From CBDFLA01 sp965248915 (GTDB taxonomy: Bacteria > Pseudomonadota > Alphaproteobacteria > M2410): DNA of 64,000 bases. Location: the NCBI GenBank assembly GCA_965248915.1, contig OZ252216.1:992001-1056000 (forward strand), in the 5' to 3' direction. This document shows positions 52,243 to 61,667 of the stretch, one piece after another. Made by a program: the position numbers and the translations under genes. Each line of letters opens with the position of its first letter. The stretch's first letter is position 1. The notes under the pieces are model-generated. The model was not told where the DNA came from and made no database searches. It saw nothing but the letters and a program-made list of their open reading frames with translations.

Positions 52243-52284
52243 AGCCAGGGCCTCATTCGGGAGCAAATGTCTCTTAAAGAGATA

Positions 52285-52632
52285 CTAGATCGAGAAGGAA
52301 GTACCACAACCGCATTGAGCTTGGGCTTGTGGATTGCGGATCTGGAAGGAAGCGCCGATCAAATCATTCACATAATCAATCTCCGACCCCTCCATATAAG
52401 GAATGGAGACCGAATCAATGGCGACTTTGATACCGTTTTTCTCGATCACCAGATCGTCGTCGCCAATGGCATCGTCGATGGTGAAGCCGTATTGAAACCC
52501 AGAACACCCGCCACCAGAAACCGCCACGCGCAACAGCGTGCCAGGCGTCTCATCGCTGAGAATTTTGGCGATCTGTGTGGCCGCAGAATTACTCACTGTA
52601 ATTCCGGCACTATCGATAACTTCAATACTCAT
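52285..52632 (-). CDS. erpA: Iron-sulfur cluster insertion protein ErpA
   Basis: A 115-residue A-type Fe-S carrier. The three cysteines are in SGGGCSGFQYGF and in AQCGCGTSF. The start at 52632 (MSIEVIDSAGITVSNSAA) fits the family; a 15-residue longer form is possible but not supported. Together with xthA 43 bp downstream and divergent dgt it keeps the alphaproteobacterial order. Confidence 0.93.
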   Translation of the reverse strand: MSIEVIDSAGITVSNSAATQIAKILSDETPGTLLRVAVSGGGCSGFQYGFTIDDAIGDDDLVIEKNGIKVAIDSVSIPYMEGSEIDYVNDLIGASFQIRNPQAQAQCGCGTSFSI

Positions 52633-52774
52633 CACACACCTATCTAGGCATTCGCTGGCTCTTGTCAAACCCACCACAGGGAAAAGACTTTTGTTCCTTC
52701 GGGTTTTGCCCTATGCCGGAGATGTCGGCCAGTAGGGGCCCAATAGTGTATTGTCCGGCAGAGCGCAGTATAGC

Positions 52775-54010
52775 ATGTCTAATCAAAATGAAAAAACAAA
52801 GGGTTACGGAGAGTACTTATACTCATCCTTTGGTTCAAATGCGTCTGAATCATCAGGCAGACTGGTCGATGAGCCCGAAAGCCCGACAAGAACCGCCTTT
52901 CAGCGTGATCGCGACCGCATCGTCCATTCCGGCGCTTTCAGGCGCCTCAAGCATAAGACCCAGGTCTTTGTTTACCATGAGGGCGATTACTATCGAACAA
53001 GGCTGACCCATTCCCTGGAGGTCGCCCAGATTGGACGGTCTATCTCCCGCGCCCTCGGTCTTGATGAAGACCTCTGCGAGGCATTGGCGCTGGCGCACGA
53101 TCTGGGGCATACGCCGTTCGGACATGCAGGCGAAGGGGTCGTCGATCAGTGCATGAAAGAGATGGGCGAGGAGGGCTTTGACCACAACGTCCAATCCCTT
53201 CGGGTCGTTACACAACTTGAGCACAGATATGCTGAGTTTGACGGGCTCAATCTGACCTGGGAAACACTGGAAGGATTGGTCAAACACAATGGTCCCATAG
53301 AAACGTCCTCAAACGACCGCGACGTACCCAAGGCTTTCCTGTCATATTCAGCAAGACATGATTTGAGACTTGCAACCTACGCTTCGGCAGAGGCTCAAGT
53401 TGCCGCACTCTCTGACGATATCGCCTACAATAACCACGATCTTGATGACGGCCTTCGCGCCGGATTGTTCGACATCGAAGACTTGAAATCGCTGCCTCTC
53501 GTAGGAGATCTGTTTCGCGAGGTTGAGCGAATGTACCCAAATATTGAAAAATCGCGCTGGGTGCACGAGGCCATTCGCCGCCTCATTTCACATATGGTGA
53601 CGGATGCTCTGAACGAAACGCGGCAACGAATTGAAGATGGCAAAATTGGCTCGGCGGAAGATGTCCGGCTGCTCGGTCGGCCAACGGTCGCCTTTTCACC
53701 CGAAATGGGCAAAGCCGACAAGGCGCTAAAATCGTTTCTTTTCAACAATATGTACCGACATGATCAAGTGCTTTCTGCGACCAACAGGGCCAAGGAAATT
53801 GTGAAAGAGCTTTTCGAGCACTACGTCAAAGACCCCAAGCGGCTGCCAGAAGAATGGCGAAACCAGATGGCAAGACAGGCGGAGGCCAAGACGCCCCGCA
53901 TCATATGTGACTATATCGCCGGCATGACAGATCGCTTCGCCATGGCAGAGCATAGTAGGTCGTTTTCTCAAGCGGCCGGCGACAGTTTGAGAGCCGGTGA
54001 TTTTCTATAA
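52775..54010 (+). CDS. dgt: Deoxyguanosinetriphosphate triphosphohydrolase-like protein
   Basis: A 411-residue HD-domain phosphohydrolase of the Dgt type. The metal-binding residues are in THSLEVAQIGRSI, ALAHDLGHTPFGHAGE and further in YNNHDLDDGL. It likely removes triphosphate from deoxynucleotides. ATG 52775 is chosen over TTG 52751. In most relatives argS follows; here the SPOR gene does, 155 bp on. Confidence 0.93.
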   Translation: MSNQNEKTKGYGEYLYSSFGSNASESSGRLVDEPESPTRTAFQRDRDRIVHSGAFRRLKHKTQVFVYHEGDYYRTRLTHSLEVAQIGRSISRALGLDEDLCEALALAHDLGHTPFGHAGEGVVDQCMKEMGEEGFDHNVQSLRVVTQLEHRYAEFDGLNLTWETLEGLVKHNGPIETSSNDRDVPKAFLSYSARHDLRLATYASAEAQVAALSDDIAYNNHDLDDGLRAGLFDIEDLKSLPLVGDLFREVERMYPNIEKSRWVHEAIRRLISHMVTDALNETRQRIEDGKIGSAEDVRLLGRPTVAFSPEMGKADKALKSFLFNNMYRHDQVLSATNRAKEIVKELFEHYVKDPKRLPEEWRNQMARQAEAKTPRIICDYIAGMTDRFAMAEHSRSFSQAAGDSLRAGDFL

Positions 54011-54165
54011 TCTCTAAGGGCTTGTCGGAGGTCTTCCTTCCGTGATCTCATTGGCCAAGGTCGGGGCGGATTGATATTCTCCGGGCTCCCGAAATTGATT
54101 CGCAAGCGATCCCTTTTTGGGTATAGATCGAGGTGAACTCGGCCAGAAGCGCTTTAGGAGAAGCG

Positions 54166-55059
54166 ATGTCAGACGACACAGAAATTGAAGAAGCAGAAGA
54201 TACCGACGGCTACGGACCGCCAGCGGACGATCCAATGACCTTTGAAGCGAGCGAGGCGGCCTATGGACGCGGGCGCTTGGTATTGGTTCTCGTTGTGGTG
54301 ATGGTCTTTGCCGCCGTTGCAATCTTCTTTGCCGTCTATCAACAAGGCACCCGTGAGCGCGGCAAGACAACACCGCCGGTAATCACTGCTGAGAAGGGTC
54401 CAACCAAGGTTGAACCTGAAGATCCAGGTGGGATGGTCGTCGAACACCAAGACAAACTGGTCTATGACAAAGTGTCCGGCGAGGAACGACAACAGGTTGA
54501 AGTCCTGCTTCCTGAATCAGAAGAGCCAGTAGATTTGTCAGGGCTCCGCACCGCCGAAGAGGAAGCTAAGAAAGAGACCGCCAAGATTATTGAGAGTGCT
54601 GCAAAATCTGAAGAAAAGAGCCCGTTGCCTCCGGAAGAAAATGTCGTCATTGAAACCGTTGACATGGGGCCTAGTCCTCAAACGACGACCAAAGAAGCAG
54701 AGCCTGCGCCTGTGAAAACCACGACCCCGAAACCAGCCGGCCCTAAGCCTGCTGAGGTCATGCCCGCGACAACTCAACCTTCCGCGGCATCTGGCCAGCC
54801 TGCAACATCGGGCTCGCATGTTGTCCAAGTCGCCGCATTTCCTGAGGCTGAGCTTGCAGCCAAGGCCTGGGAAACTTTGAAGGCGAAACATGGACCTGTT
54901 GTGGGAAATATGCGCCCCGACATTCAAGTCGCAGATCTCGGTGACAAAGGCGTGTGGTACAGGCTGAGGGTTGGACCGTTTGCCTCAAAGTCGACCGCCC
55001 AAGACGCTTGCAACAAGTTAAAGGCACGGGGACAAGAGTGCTTGGTTCGCACGCCTTAG
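54166..55059 (+). CDS. SPOR-domain membrane protein
   Basis: A 297-residue bitopic protein. An acidic cytoplasmic N-terminus is followed by one membrane helix (LVLVLVVVMVFAAVAIFFAVY, residues about 41-61), a long Pro/Ala/Glu-rich periplasmic linker and a C-terminal SPOR domain (HVVQVAAFPEAELAAKAWETL through KARGQECLVRTP). SPOR domains bind denuded septal peptidoglycan, so it probably acts in cell division. AGGAG before ATG 54166 decides the start. It is upstream of nagZ, as usual in the class. Confidence 0.9.
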   Translation: MSDDTEIEEAEDTDGYGPPADDPMTFEASEAAYGRGRLVLVLVVVMVFAAVAIFFAVYQQGTRERGKTTPPVITAEKGPTKVEPEDPGGMVVEHQDKLVYDKVSGEERQQVEVLLPESEEPVDLSGLRTAEEEAKKETAKIIESAAKSEEKSPLPPEENVVIETVDMGPSPQTTTKEAEPAPVKTTTPKPAGPKPAEVMPATTQPSAASGQPATSGSHVVQVAAFPEAELAAKAWETLKAKHGPVVGNMRPDIQVADLGDKGVWYRLRVGPFASKSTAQDACNKLKARGQECLVRTP

Positions 55060-55100
55060 AGAATTGCATGCGCCATAGGTAGCCATCGAAAGGATACAGT

Positions 55101-56129
55101 TTGTCATCTCAGGCCGTTATTTTCGGGTGTGCTGGTCTGACACTGAGCGATGACGAACGAGATTTCTTTCGTGAGGTAAATCCGTGGGGATTCATCGTCT
55201 TCGCCCGCAACCTTGACAATCCAGATCAAGTCAAAAAACTCACCCACGATTTTCGCGAGACGGTCGGTCGTGACGAGGCACCGGTCCTGATTGACCAGGA
55301 AGGTGGCCGGGTTGCGCGCCTTAAGCCACCTCATTGGCGTGCAGTCGCGCCTGCGGCAACATTTGGTGCGCTCTATGACAGCGACCACGAGGCGGGTCTA
55401 GAAGCCACCTACCTCAATCACCAACTCTTGGCCGATGAGTTGATTGGGCTCGGCATCAATGTCGATTGCGTGCCGATGCTCGATGTTCGCACGCCTGACT
55501 CAAATCCCGCTGTGATCGGCGACCGAGCCTTTTCAGGAGATGCAGCCTCTGTTGCGAAGCTTGGGCGGGCCGCTGCAGAAGGTGTGATGTCTTGCGGCGT
55601 GTTACCAGTCATCAAACACATGCCGGGCCACGGCCGTGCCATTGTTGACAGTCATGAATCCGTTCCGGTCGTCGAGGCATCAATCGCGGATCTTGAGCGC
55701 GTCGATTTTCTGCCATTTCGCGAATTGAATGACTTGCCGCTCGGGATGACCGGTCATCTCGTCTATCCAGCGATTGCGGACGGCGAAACGTCGACCCTAT
55801 CAAAGAAGATCATCCAAGGCGTCATACGGAGCACGGCACCAAGACGAATTGGCTTTGATGGGCTCTTGTTGACCGATGATTTGTCCATGGGAGCCCTCGA
55901 ATGTGGGTATGAGGACCGTACGCGCCTCGCGTTGGAAGCCGGCTGTGATGTCATCCTCCATTGTAATGGCGAAAGATGCGAAATGGAGGCCGTGGCCAAA
56001 CAGGTGACCCCGCTGCAAGGAAAAAGCCTAGAAAGAGCCGAAAAAGCCTTAAATTTCTTAGGTGTACAGGCAGATTTTGACAGTGAAAATGCAAGGAATC
56101 GGTTACAAGAACTCATTGGTTGGGTATGA
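55101..56129 (+). CDS. nagZ: Beta-N-acetylhexosaminidase
   Basis: A 342-residue family 3 glycoside hydrolase that removes GlcNAc from cell-wall anhydromuropeptides in recycling. The family loop with the catalytic His is IKHMPGHGRAIVDSHES, and the nucleophile region reads LLLTDDLSMGAL. LIDQEGGRVARLKPP is also conserved. The start is TTG at 55101, seven bases after AAGGA. It overlaps scpA by 4 nt. Confidence 0.94.
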   Translation: MSSQAVIFGCAGLTLSDDERDFFREVNPWGFIVFARNLDNPDQVKKLTHDFRETVGRDEAPVLIDQEGGRVARLKPPHWRAVAPAATFGALYDSDHEAGLEATYLNHQLLADELIGLGINVDCVPMLDVRTPDSNPAVIGDRAFSGDAASVAKLGRAAAEGVMSCGVLPVIKHMPGHGRAIVDSHESVPVVEASIADLERVDFLPFRELNDLPLGMTGHLVYPAIADGETSTLSKKIIQGVIRSTAPRRIGFDGLLLTDDLSMGALECGYEDRTRLALEAGCDVILHCNGERCEMEAVAKQVTPLQGKSLERAEKALNFLGVQADFDSENARNRLQELIGWV

Positions 56130-57016
56130 GTGGTTCAATGAACGAAGAAATCAAAGACGAAGCAGAGTCAGACATTTTCGATCCCGGCGTTGAGACCGTG
56201 ATCGCCGGGTCTGGCGGAGACGCATCATTGGTCGTTGATGTAGAGGGATTTGAAGGCCCTCTCGACGTACTGCTTGCTTTGGCGCGCACCCAAAAAGTCG
56301 ATCTCGCAAAGATTTCGATCCTTGCCCTTGCCGATCAATTCCTCAATTTCGTGACATCTGCCAAGAATATGAAGTTGGAGCTGGCCGCAGACTATCTGGT
56401 GATGGCGGCATGGCTTGCTTTCATGAAGTCGCGACTGCTCTTACCATCTGATGATGAAGAAGAAGGGCCATCCGGAGAAGAACTCGCTGCAAGATTGGCT
56501 CTGCAACTGCAACGGCTGCAAGCCATGCGCAACGTCGCTGCCAAACTCTTTGGCCGCGATCGATTGGGACGTGATGTCTTTGCGCGCGGTATGCCGGAGG
56601 GCATCCGCCTAAAACGTACGCCAGAATACAAGGATACACTTTACGATCTCCTCAAAGCATACTCTGAAGAGCGTGTTCGCAACATTGATGCGGATTTAAG
56701 GATTCAAAAACCTCCAGTATTGGCGATTGAGGACGCGCGTCGTCGATTAGAAGCTGTCCTTGGACGGATTGAAGATTGGAGCAAGTTGGAGGATTTTCTG
56801 CCCACCGGAGTCGCAGCCTACAAGCTTTTCAATATTAGCCCCGAACAAGCCGGGGATCCTGACTCGAACCTAACTGAGAGGATTAGGCGTTCGGCAACGG
56901 CATCAACTTTTACCGCCGGACTAGAATTGGCGAGGGATGGATACTTAGAGATCCGTCAGCTCGAGCCTTTTGCCCAGATCTACATTAAACAGCGCGTCGC
57001 AGCCAACGACGACTAA
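56126..57016 (+). CDS. scpA: Segregation and condensation protein A
   Basis: A 296-residue kleisin of the Smc-ScpAB condensin. It has LVVDVEGFEGPLDVLLALARTQKVDLAKISILALADQFL, the LAADYLVMAAWLAFMKSRLLLP segment, and the C-terminal winged helix AVLGRIEDWSKLEDFLP and FTAGLELARDGYLEIRQLEPFAQIYIK. The ATG overlaps the nagZ stop. scpB follows 29 bp later. Confidence 0.94.
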   Translation: MSGSMNEEIKDEAESDIFDPGVETVIAGSGGDASLVVDVEGFEGPLDVLLALARTQKVDLAKISILALADQFLNFVTSAKNMKLELAADYLVMAAWLAFMKSRLLLPSDDEEEGPSGEELAARLALQLQRLQAMRNVAAKLFGRDRLGRDVFARGMPEGIRLKRTPEYKDTLYDLLKAYSEERVRNIDADLRIQKPPVLAIEDARRRLEAVLGRIEDWSKLEDFLPTGVAAYKLFNISPEQAGDPDSNLTERIRRSATASTFTAGLELARDGYLEIRQLEPFAQIYIKQRVAANDD

Positions 57017-57045
57017 TGCGAACGATCACGGAACAGACTTGAACC

Positions 57046-57837
57046 ATGACACAAGTATCAGAAACAGGCGGCGCCGAAGCCGTAAGGGCAGAAGACGAAG
57101 AAGAAGCGCTCGTGGAAGCCGAAGAGACATCTGTGGATGAAAACGAAGTAGAAGTCGAAGAAGAAGAGATCGACTACGAACTCGATCTGGAGCATGTCCG
57201 GATGGCTGAAGCATTGTTGTTTGCCGCTGCCGAACCACTTGATCTTGCGACTCTGGCTGATCGTCTCCCGGACGAAACCCACATTCCTACCGTGCTCGAA
57301 AAGATCAAGGTTGACTATGAAACCCGCGGTGTGAATCTCGTTTCAGTAGCCGGACGGTGGATGTTCAGAACATCTTCAGATCTTGGTTTCCTAATGGAAA
57401 AGGAGAGGGTGGAGCAGCGCCGTCTCTCACGAGCTGCCATCGAAACTCTAGCTATCATTGCCTACCACCAGCCCGTCACCCGGGCCGAGATTGAGGAGAT
57501 CCGAGGCGTAAGTGTTTCCAAGGGAACCATTGATGTGTTGATGGAGGTGGGATGGGTCCGCTTGAAAGGTAGAAAACGTGTTCCTGGCCGTCCGATTACG
57601 TATGGCACCAGTGACGATTTCTTGGAGCATTTTGGGCTCGAAACCGTAAGAGATTTACCTGGGCTGGAAGAACTCAAGGCAGCCGGGCTTCTGGACGCAC
57701 GGCTTCCGCCCGGGTTTTCGGTGCCAGATCCAGACGATGTCGATCTTGAAGAAGAGGAAGATGACGAGGATTCGGAAGACCTCTTCGGCGGTGATCTATC
57801 TACGCCCTTCGATTCTGAAGAGGGCGAAGACGTCTGA
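57046..57837 (+). CDS. scpB: Segregation and condensation protein B
   Basis: A 263-residue ScpB. After an acidic N-terminal tail of about 40 residues come two winged helices: MAEALLFAAAEPLDLATLADRL and LSRAAIETLAIIAYHQPVTRAEIEEIRGVSVSKGTIDVLMEVGWVRL, the second being the ScpB signature. A second acidic tail (DLEEEEDDEDSEDLF) follows. It works with ScpA and Smc in chromosome packing. Confidence 0.95.
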   Translation: MTQVSETGGAEAVRAEDEEEALVEAEETSVDENEVEVEEEEIDYELDLEHVRMAEALLFAAAEPLDLATLADRLPDETHIPTVLEKIKVDYETRGVNLVSVAGRWMFRTSSDLGFLMEKERVEQRRLSRAAIETLAIIAYHQPVTRAEIEEIRGVSVSKGTIDVLMEVGWVRLKGRKRVPGRPITYGTSDDFLEHFGLETVRDLPGLEELKAAGLLDARLPPGFSVPDPDDVDLEEEEDDEDSEDLFGGDLSTPFDSEEGEDV

Positions 57838-57983
57838 TCGTTGAGAATTTGCGTTCAATTGCCGCAATTCATGGCAATTCTGGGCGCATCTTTTGACGGT
57901 TCGTACCGACTTTGACATAGTAGAAGCTTAGCTGGCGTTATCTGAGTGTTCGCGAGGCGCCACGTATTCAATGGAGAAGCATC

Positions 57984-58241
57984 ATGCTCGGCCCATGGCA
58001 AATCGTGATAATATTGGTTCTTGTTGTCTTATTGTTTGGACGTGGAAAAATTTCGGAGCTGATGGGCGATGTTGCCAAAGGTATTACGAGTTTTCGCAAA
58101 GGCCTAGCCGAAGGTAACGCCGAAAATGCGACGCCAACAAACGACGCCAACAAGCCTGGCGTAGATGAGACGCAATCCGGAACAGTGATAGACAATGAAA
58201 CCGGCAAGCCGGTCGAGAAAGACGGCGTAGCCAAAGACTAA
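57984..58241 (+). CDS. tatA: Sec-independent translocase subunit TatA
   Basis: An 85-residue TatA with one N-terminal helix (WQIVIILVLVVLLFGRGKI), the FGRGKI hinge and the amphipathic helix ISELMGDVAKGITSFRKGL, then a charged tail. It forms the pore part of the twin-arginine export system. AATGGAGAAGC lies before the ATG. tatB begins 30 bp later. Confidence 0.96.
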   Translation: MLGPWQIVIILVLVVLLFGRGKISELMGDVAKGITSFRKGLAEGNAENATPTNDANKPGVDETQSGTVIDNETGKPVEKDGVAKD

Positions 58242-58271
58242 GATTGTTAGTCGAAACAGGCGGTCGCCTTC

Positions 58272-58640
58272 ATGATCCCAGATATTGGTTGGTTTGAACT
58301 ACTTGTCATCGCGTCCTTGGCGATTATCGTCGTCGGGCCAAAAGACTTGCCACGGCTCATGCGAACCTTAGGCCAGTGGATGGGCAAAGCACGTGCCATG
58401 GCCAAGGAGTTCCAGAAGAGTTTCGACGATATTGCAAGAGAAGCGGAGCTTGATGAATTACGACAGCAGGTTGATGCTCTGCGCAAGACCAATCCCGTAA
58501 CAGAAGCGCAGAAGATACTGGATCCTAACAGTGAGATTGCGGCCGCGGCTTCTGACCTGAAAGCCGAATCCACAAAGCACAAATCTCAAGAAGACGGCTC
58601 AAAGGAATCGACAAAGGTCGAAAATGAGGCGAAGCCGTGA
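58272..58640 (+). CDS. tatB: Twin-arginine translocase subunit TatB
   Basis: A 122-residue TatB: MIPDIGWFELLVIASLAIIVVGPKDLPRLMRTLGQWMGKARAMAKEFQKSFDD is the classic membrane helix, GPKDLP hinge and amphipathic helix. The tail is charged. It overlaps tatC by 4 nt. Confidence 0.96.
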   Translation: MIPDIGWFELLVIASLAIIVVGPKDLPRLMRTLGQWMGKARAMAKEFQKSFDDIAREAELDELRQQVDALRKTNPVTEAQKILDPNSEIAAAASDLKAESTKHKSQEDGSKESTKVENEAKP

Positions 58641-59461
58641 GCCAAGACGACATAGATTCAACCAAGGCGCCCCTGCTCGACCACTTGATCGAATTGCGCC
58701 GTAGGCTGATTTACTCATTTATCGCGGTCCTATTTGCATTCGTTTTCTGTTTCGTCTTTGCAGAAGAGATATTCAATTTTTTGTTGATACCTTATGAGCG
58801 CGCTGACGAAGTCGTTCGGGCTTCTCGGGGTATGAGTGAAAGTGAAGGACAAGATATCTCTCTTATCTTCACTGCACCTCAAGAATACTTCTTCACGCAG
58901 ATAAAACTCGCATTGTTTGGGGCACTCTTTCTGGCCTTTCCAATCATTGCATCCCAGATATGGATGTTTACCGCCCCTGGACTTTACAAGAATGAGAGAG
59001 GCGCCTTCCTTCCATTCTTGTTGGCGACCCCGGTTTTGTTCGTGGCCGGCGCTGCTCTTCTCTATTTTATCGTAATGCCATTGGGATTGCAGTTCTTCTT
59101 GAGCTTTGAGCAGCCTGGTGGAGACGGCCAAGCGGCCATCCAATTGATGCCGCGGGTCAGCGAATATCTCTCTCTCATTATGACGCTCATCTTTGCCTTT
59201 GGGCTGTGTTTTCAATTGCCGGTGTTGCTGACATTGCTGGGGCGGGCAGGCCTTGTTACCGCCGATCAGCTCAAGAAAAACCGCAAATATGCCATCGTAG
59301 CGGCCTTCACTGTCGCTGCACTCCTAACGCCACCTGACCCCGTCAGTCAGCTTGGTTTGGGACTTCCAACACTTCTGCTCTACGAACTCTCAATATTCGC
59401 TGTCAGATTGGTTGAAAAGCGACATTTCGAAGGAACGGCGAGTGAGGCTGAGACGTCTTAG
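58637..59461 (+). CDS. tatC: Twin-arginine translocase subunit TatC
   Basis: A 274-residue six-helix membrane protein. It opens LLDHLIELRRRLIYSFIAVLFAF with the conserved cytoplasmic N-terminus, then FTAPQEYFFTQIKLALFGALFLAFP and the last-loop RKYAIVAAFTVAALLTPPDPVSQ. It reads the twin-arginine signal. The start is GTG at 58637 in the overlap with tatB. Confidence 0.96.
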   Translation: MSQDDIDSTKAPLLDHLIELRRRLIYSFIAVLFAFVFCFVFAEEIFNFLLIPYERADEVVRASRGMSESEGQDISLIFTAPQEYFFTQIKLALFGALFLAFPIIASQIWMFTAPGLYKNERGAFLPFLLATPVLFVAGAALLYFIVMPLGLQFFLSFEQPGGDGQAAIQLMPRVSEYLSLIMTLIFAFGLCFQLPVLLTLLGRAGLVTADQLKKNRKYAIVAAFTVAALLTPPDPVSQLGLGLPTLLLYELSIFAVRLVEKRHFEGTASEAETS

Positions 59462-59545
59462 ACCTCTCTATTGTGAAATAGAGAATTCCTACGTATACCT
59501 TCGCCAAAGCGCCCAAAGACCTGAACAAAGAGATCTTCTTCCCAA

Positions 59546-60829
59546 ATGTTAGATATCAAGTTCATACGTGACAATCCTGCCGAGTTTGATGCCGCCCTGG
59601 CAAAGCGTGGTGTCGATCCAAAGTCGAAGGAAATTCTCGACTTAGACCGTCAACGAAGGGAAGTCATTGCGGAGACGCAAGCAATACAAACGGAGCGAAA
59701 CGAAGCCTCCAAGAAGATTGGACAGGCCAAGGCATCGGGCGATGAAACCCTCGCACAAGAGTTGATTGCCAGTGTTGCGACCCTGAAAGAGAAACATCAA
59801 TTGGGAGAAGAAGGCGCTCGTGACATTGAAGACAAACTTCATGAAGTGCTCTCTTGGGTACCTAACTTGCCTTTTGACGACGTGCCGGTTGGCGAGGATG
59901 AAGACGCCAACGTCGAGGTCCGGGCCAACGGCGAGAGGCGGCAGATGAACTTCGAAGCCAAAGAACATTTCGATGTAGGTGAAGGCTTGGGCCTCATGGA
60001 TTTTGAGGTGGCTGCCAAAATGTCTGGCGCCAGATTCGTGGCTTTGAAGGGGCACTTGGCGCGGCTCGAAAGGGCAATAGCGTCGTTCATGATCGATACT
60101 CACACAAGCGAGTTTGGCTATACAGAAGTATCACCTCCGCTGTTGGTGCGAGACGAAGCGATGTTCGGCACAGGTCAATTGCCAAAGTTTCGCGACGACC
60201 AGTTCAATGCGGGGCCAAACCACTGGTTGGTTCCCACTGCCGAAGTGCCGCTCACAAACTTGGTGCGTGAGAGCATTCTAAATGAAGAAGAGTTACCGAA
60301 GAGATTCACCGCCTTTACACCATGTTTCAGACTGGAAGCAGGATCAGCAGGCCGCGATACACGCGGAATGATCCGCATGCATCAATTCCCAAAAGTCGAA
60401 CTCGTCAGTATTGTCGCTCCAGACAAGGCCAATGAAGAACACGAGCGGATGACTTCATGCGCAGAAGAGATCTTGAAACGATTAGATCTGGCTTACCGGG
60501 TGATGGTTTTGTCGACCGGGGATATGGGCTTCTCAGCACGCAAAACTTATGATCTTGAGGTTTGGCTGCCGGGCCAAGATGCCTATCGTGAAATTTCAAG
60601 TTGCTCAGTTTGTGGGGATTTCCAAGCGCGGCGAATGAATGCGCGTTACCGACCCAAAGGGGAGAGGTCCACCGAGTTTGTCCACACATTGAATGGCTCC
60701 GGTCTTGCGGTCGGGCGAACCATGGTCGCAATCCTGGAGACCTATCAACAAGCTGATGGGTCCGTCACGATCCCAGAGGTTCTGGTGTCCTACATGGGCG
60801 GCCTTGAAACTCTGCATCCCAGCGCGTGA
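59546..60829 (+). CDS. serS: Seryl-tRNA synthetase
   Basis: A 427-residue class II synthetase. The N-terminal coiled coil (residues about 30-100) binds the long variable arm of tRNA-Ser. Motif 2 is CFRLEAGSAGRDTRGMIRMHQF and motif 3 is NGSGLAVGRTMVAILETYQ. It lies 84 bp after tatC, in the normal order. Confidence 0.97.
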   Translation: MLDIKFIRDNPAEFDAALAKRGVDPKSKEILDLDRQRREVIAETQAIQTERNEASKKIGQAKASGDETLAQELIASVATLKEKHQLGEEGARDIEDKLHEVLSWVPNLPFDDVPVGEDEDANVEVRANGERRQMNFEAKEHFDVGEGLGLMDFEVAAKMSGARFVALKGHLARLERAIASFMIDTHTSEFGYTEVSPPLLVRDEAMFGTGQLPKFRDDQFNAGPNHWLVPTAEVPLTNLVRESILNEEELPKRFTAFTPCFRLEAGSAGRDTRGMIRMHQFPKVELVSIVAPDKANEEHERMTSCAEEILKRLDLAYRVMVLSTGDMGFSARKTYDLEVWLPGQDAYREISSCSVCGDFQARRMNARYRPKGERSTEFVHTLNGSGLAVGRTMVAILETYQQADGSVTIPEVLVSYMGGLETLHPSA

Positions 60830-60838
60830 GGGCGATGA

Positions 60839-61666
60839 ATGAGCAATCAGGAACTCCGAATTCTTCTGACAAATGATGATGGTGTGCACGCACCTGGGTT
60901 AGACATACTTGAGAGAATTGCTTCTGAATTGTCAGAAGATGTCTGGGTTGTTGCGCCGGAAAATGAGCAGAGTGGGGCGTCTCATTCTCTTACGCTACAT
61001 CTGCCATTGAGACAGCGACGGCTATCTGAAAAGAAATTTGCCGTTCATGGGACCCCAACCGATTGCGTAATGATGGCGGTACGTCACATCTTGCCGGGCA
61101 TGGAAGATGATCGGCCGTTTGATCTGGTGCTCTCAGGGGTGAACCGCGGTTCGAACATTGCAGACGACGTGACCTATTCTGGAACCATCGCCGGCGCGAT
61201 GGAGGGCACGGTTCTTGGCGTTCCTTCCGTCGCTCTGAGTCAGGGTTATGGGTTTGATCCGCAAGCAGCCATCATCCATTGGGAAACCGCTTTGCAACAC
61301 GCACCGCCTTTGCTCAAGAAATTGCTGAAAACGGGTTGGCCAAAGAACGTTCTCATCAATTTGAACTTTCCTGGTGTGCCAGCAGAAGAGGTTGAGTGTG
61401 TCGAGGTCACAAGACAAGGCCGCCGGGACCAATCGCTTATCCATGTAGACCACCGCATCGATGCGCGCGGTGAAGATTATTTTTGGCTGGGGTTCAAAAG
61501 AATCCCGAGCAACCCACCGGCAGGAACCGATCTGAGGGCGATCTATGACGGCAATATTTCGATTACGCCTCTCCACCTTAATCTGACTGAGGTTGGCACC
61601 ATTGCGCCCCTTGCGAAGGTTTTCGACGGAAGACCACCTCTTCTCGAAAACACGCAAGCAGATTGA
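60839..61666 (+). CDS. surE: 5'/3'-nucleotidase SurE
   Basis: A 275-residue survival protein. The metal-binding start is RILLTNDDGVHAPGLDIL, with APENEQSGASHSLTL, VHGTPTDCVMMAV and LVLSGVNRGSNIADDVTYSGTIAGAMEG, all standard. It dephosphorylates nucleotides and is linked with stationary-phase survival. It begins 10 bp after serS and is followed at once by pcm. Confidence 0.96.
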   Translation: MSNQELRILLTNDDGVHAPGLDILERIASELSEDVWVVAPENEQSGASHSLTLHLPLRQRRLSEKKFAVHGTPTDCVMMAVRHILPGMEDDRPFDLVLSGVNRGSNIADDVTYSGTIAGAMEGTVLGVPSVALSQGYGFDPQAAIIHWETALQHAPPLLKKLLKTGWPKNVLINLNFPGVPAEEVECVEVTRQGRRDQSLIHVDHRIDARGEDYFWLGFKRIPSNPPAGTDLRAIYDGNISITPLHLNLTEVGTIAPLAKVFDGRPPLLENTQAD

Positions 61667-61667
61667 C

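Noticed and set aside
61593..61667. Longer N-terminus for Pcm inside surE
   Set aside because: The extra 25 residues match no Pcm and would overlap surE by over 70 bp; the ATG two bases after the surE stop is better.
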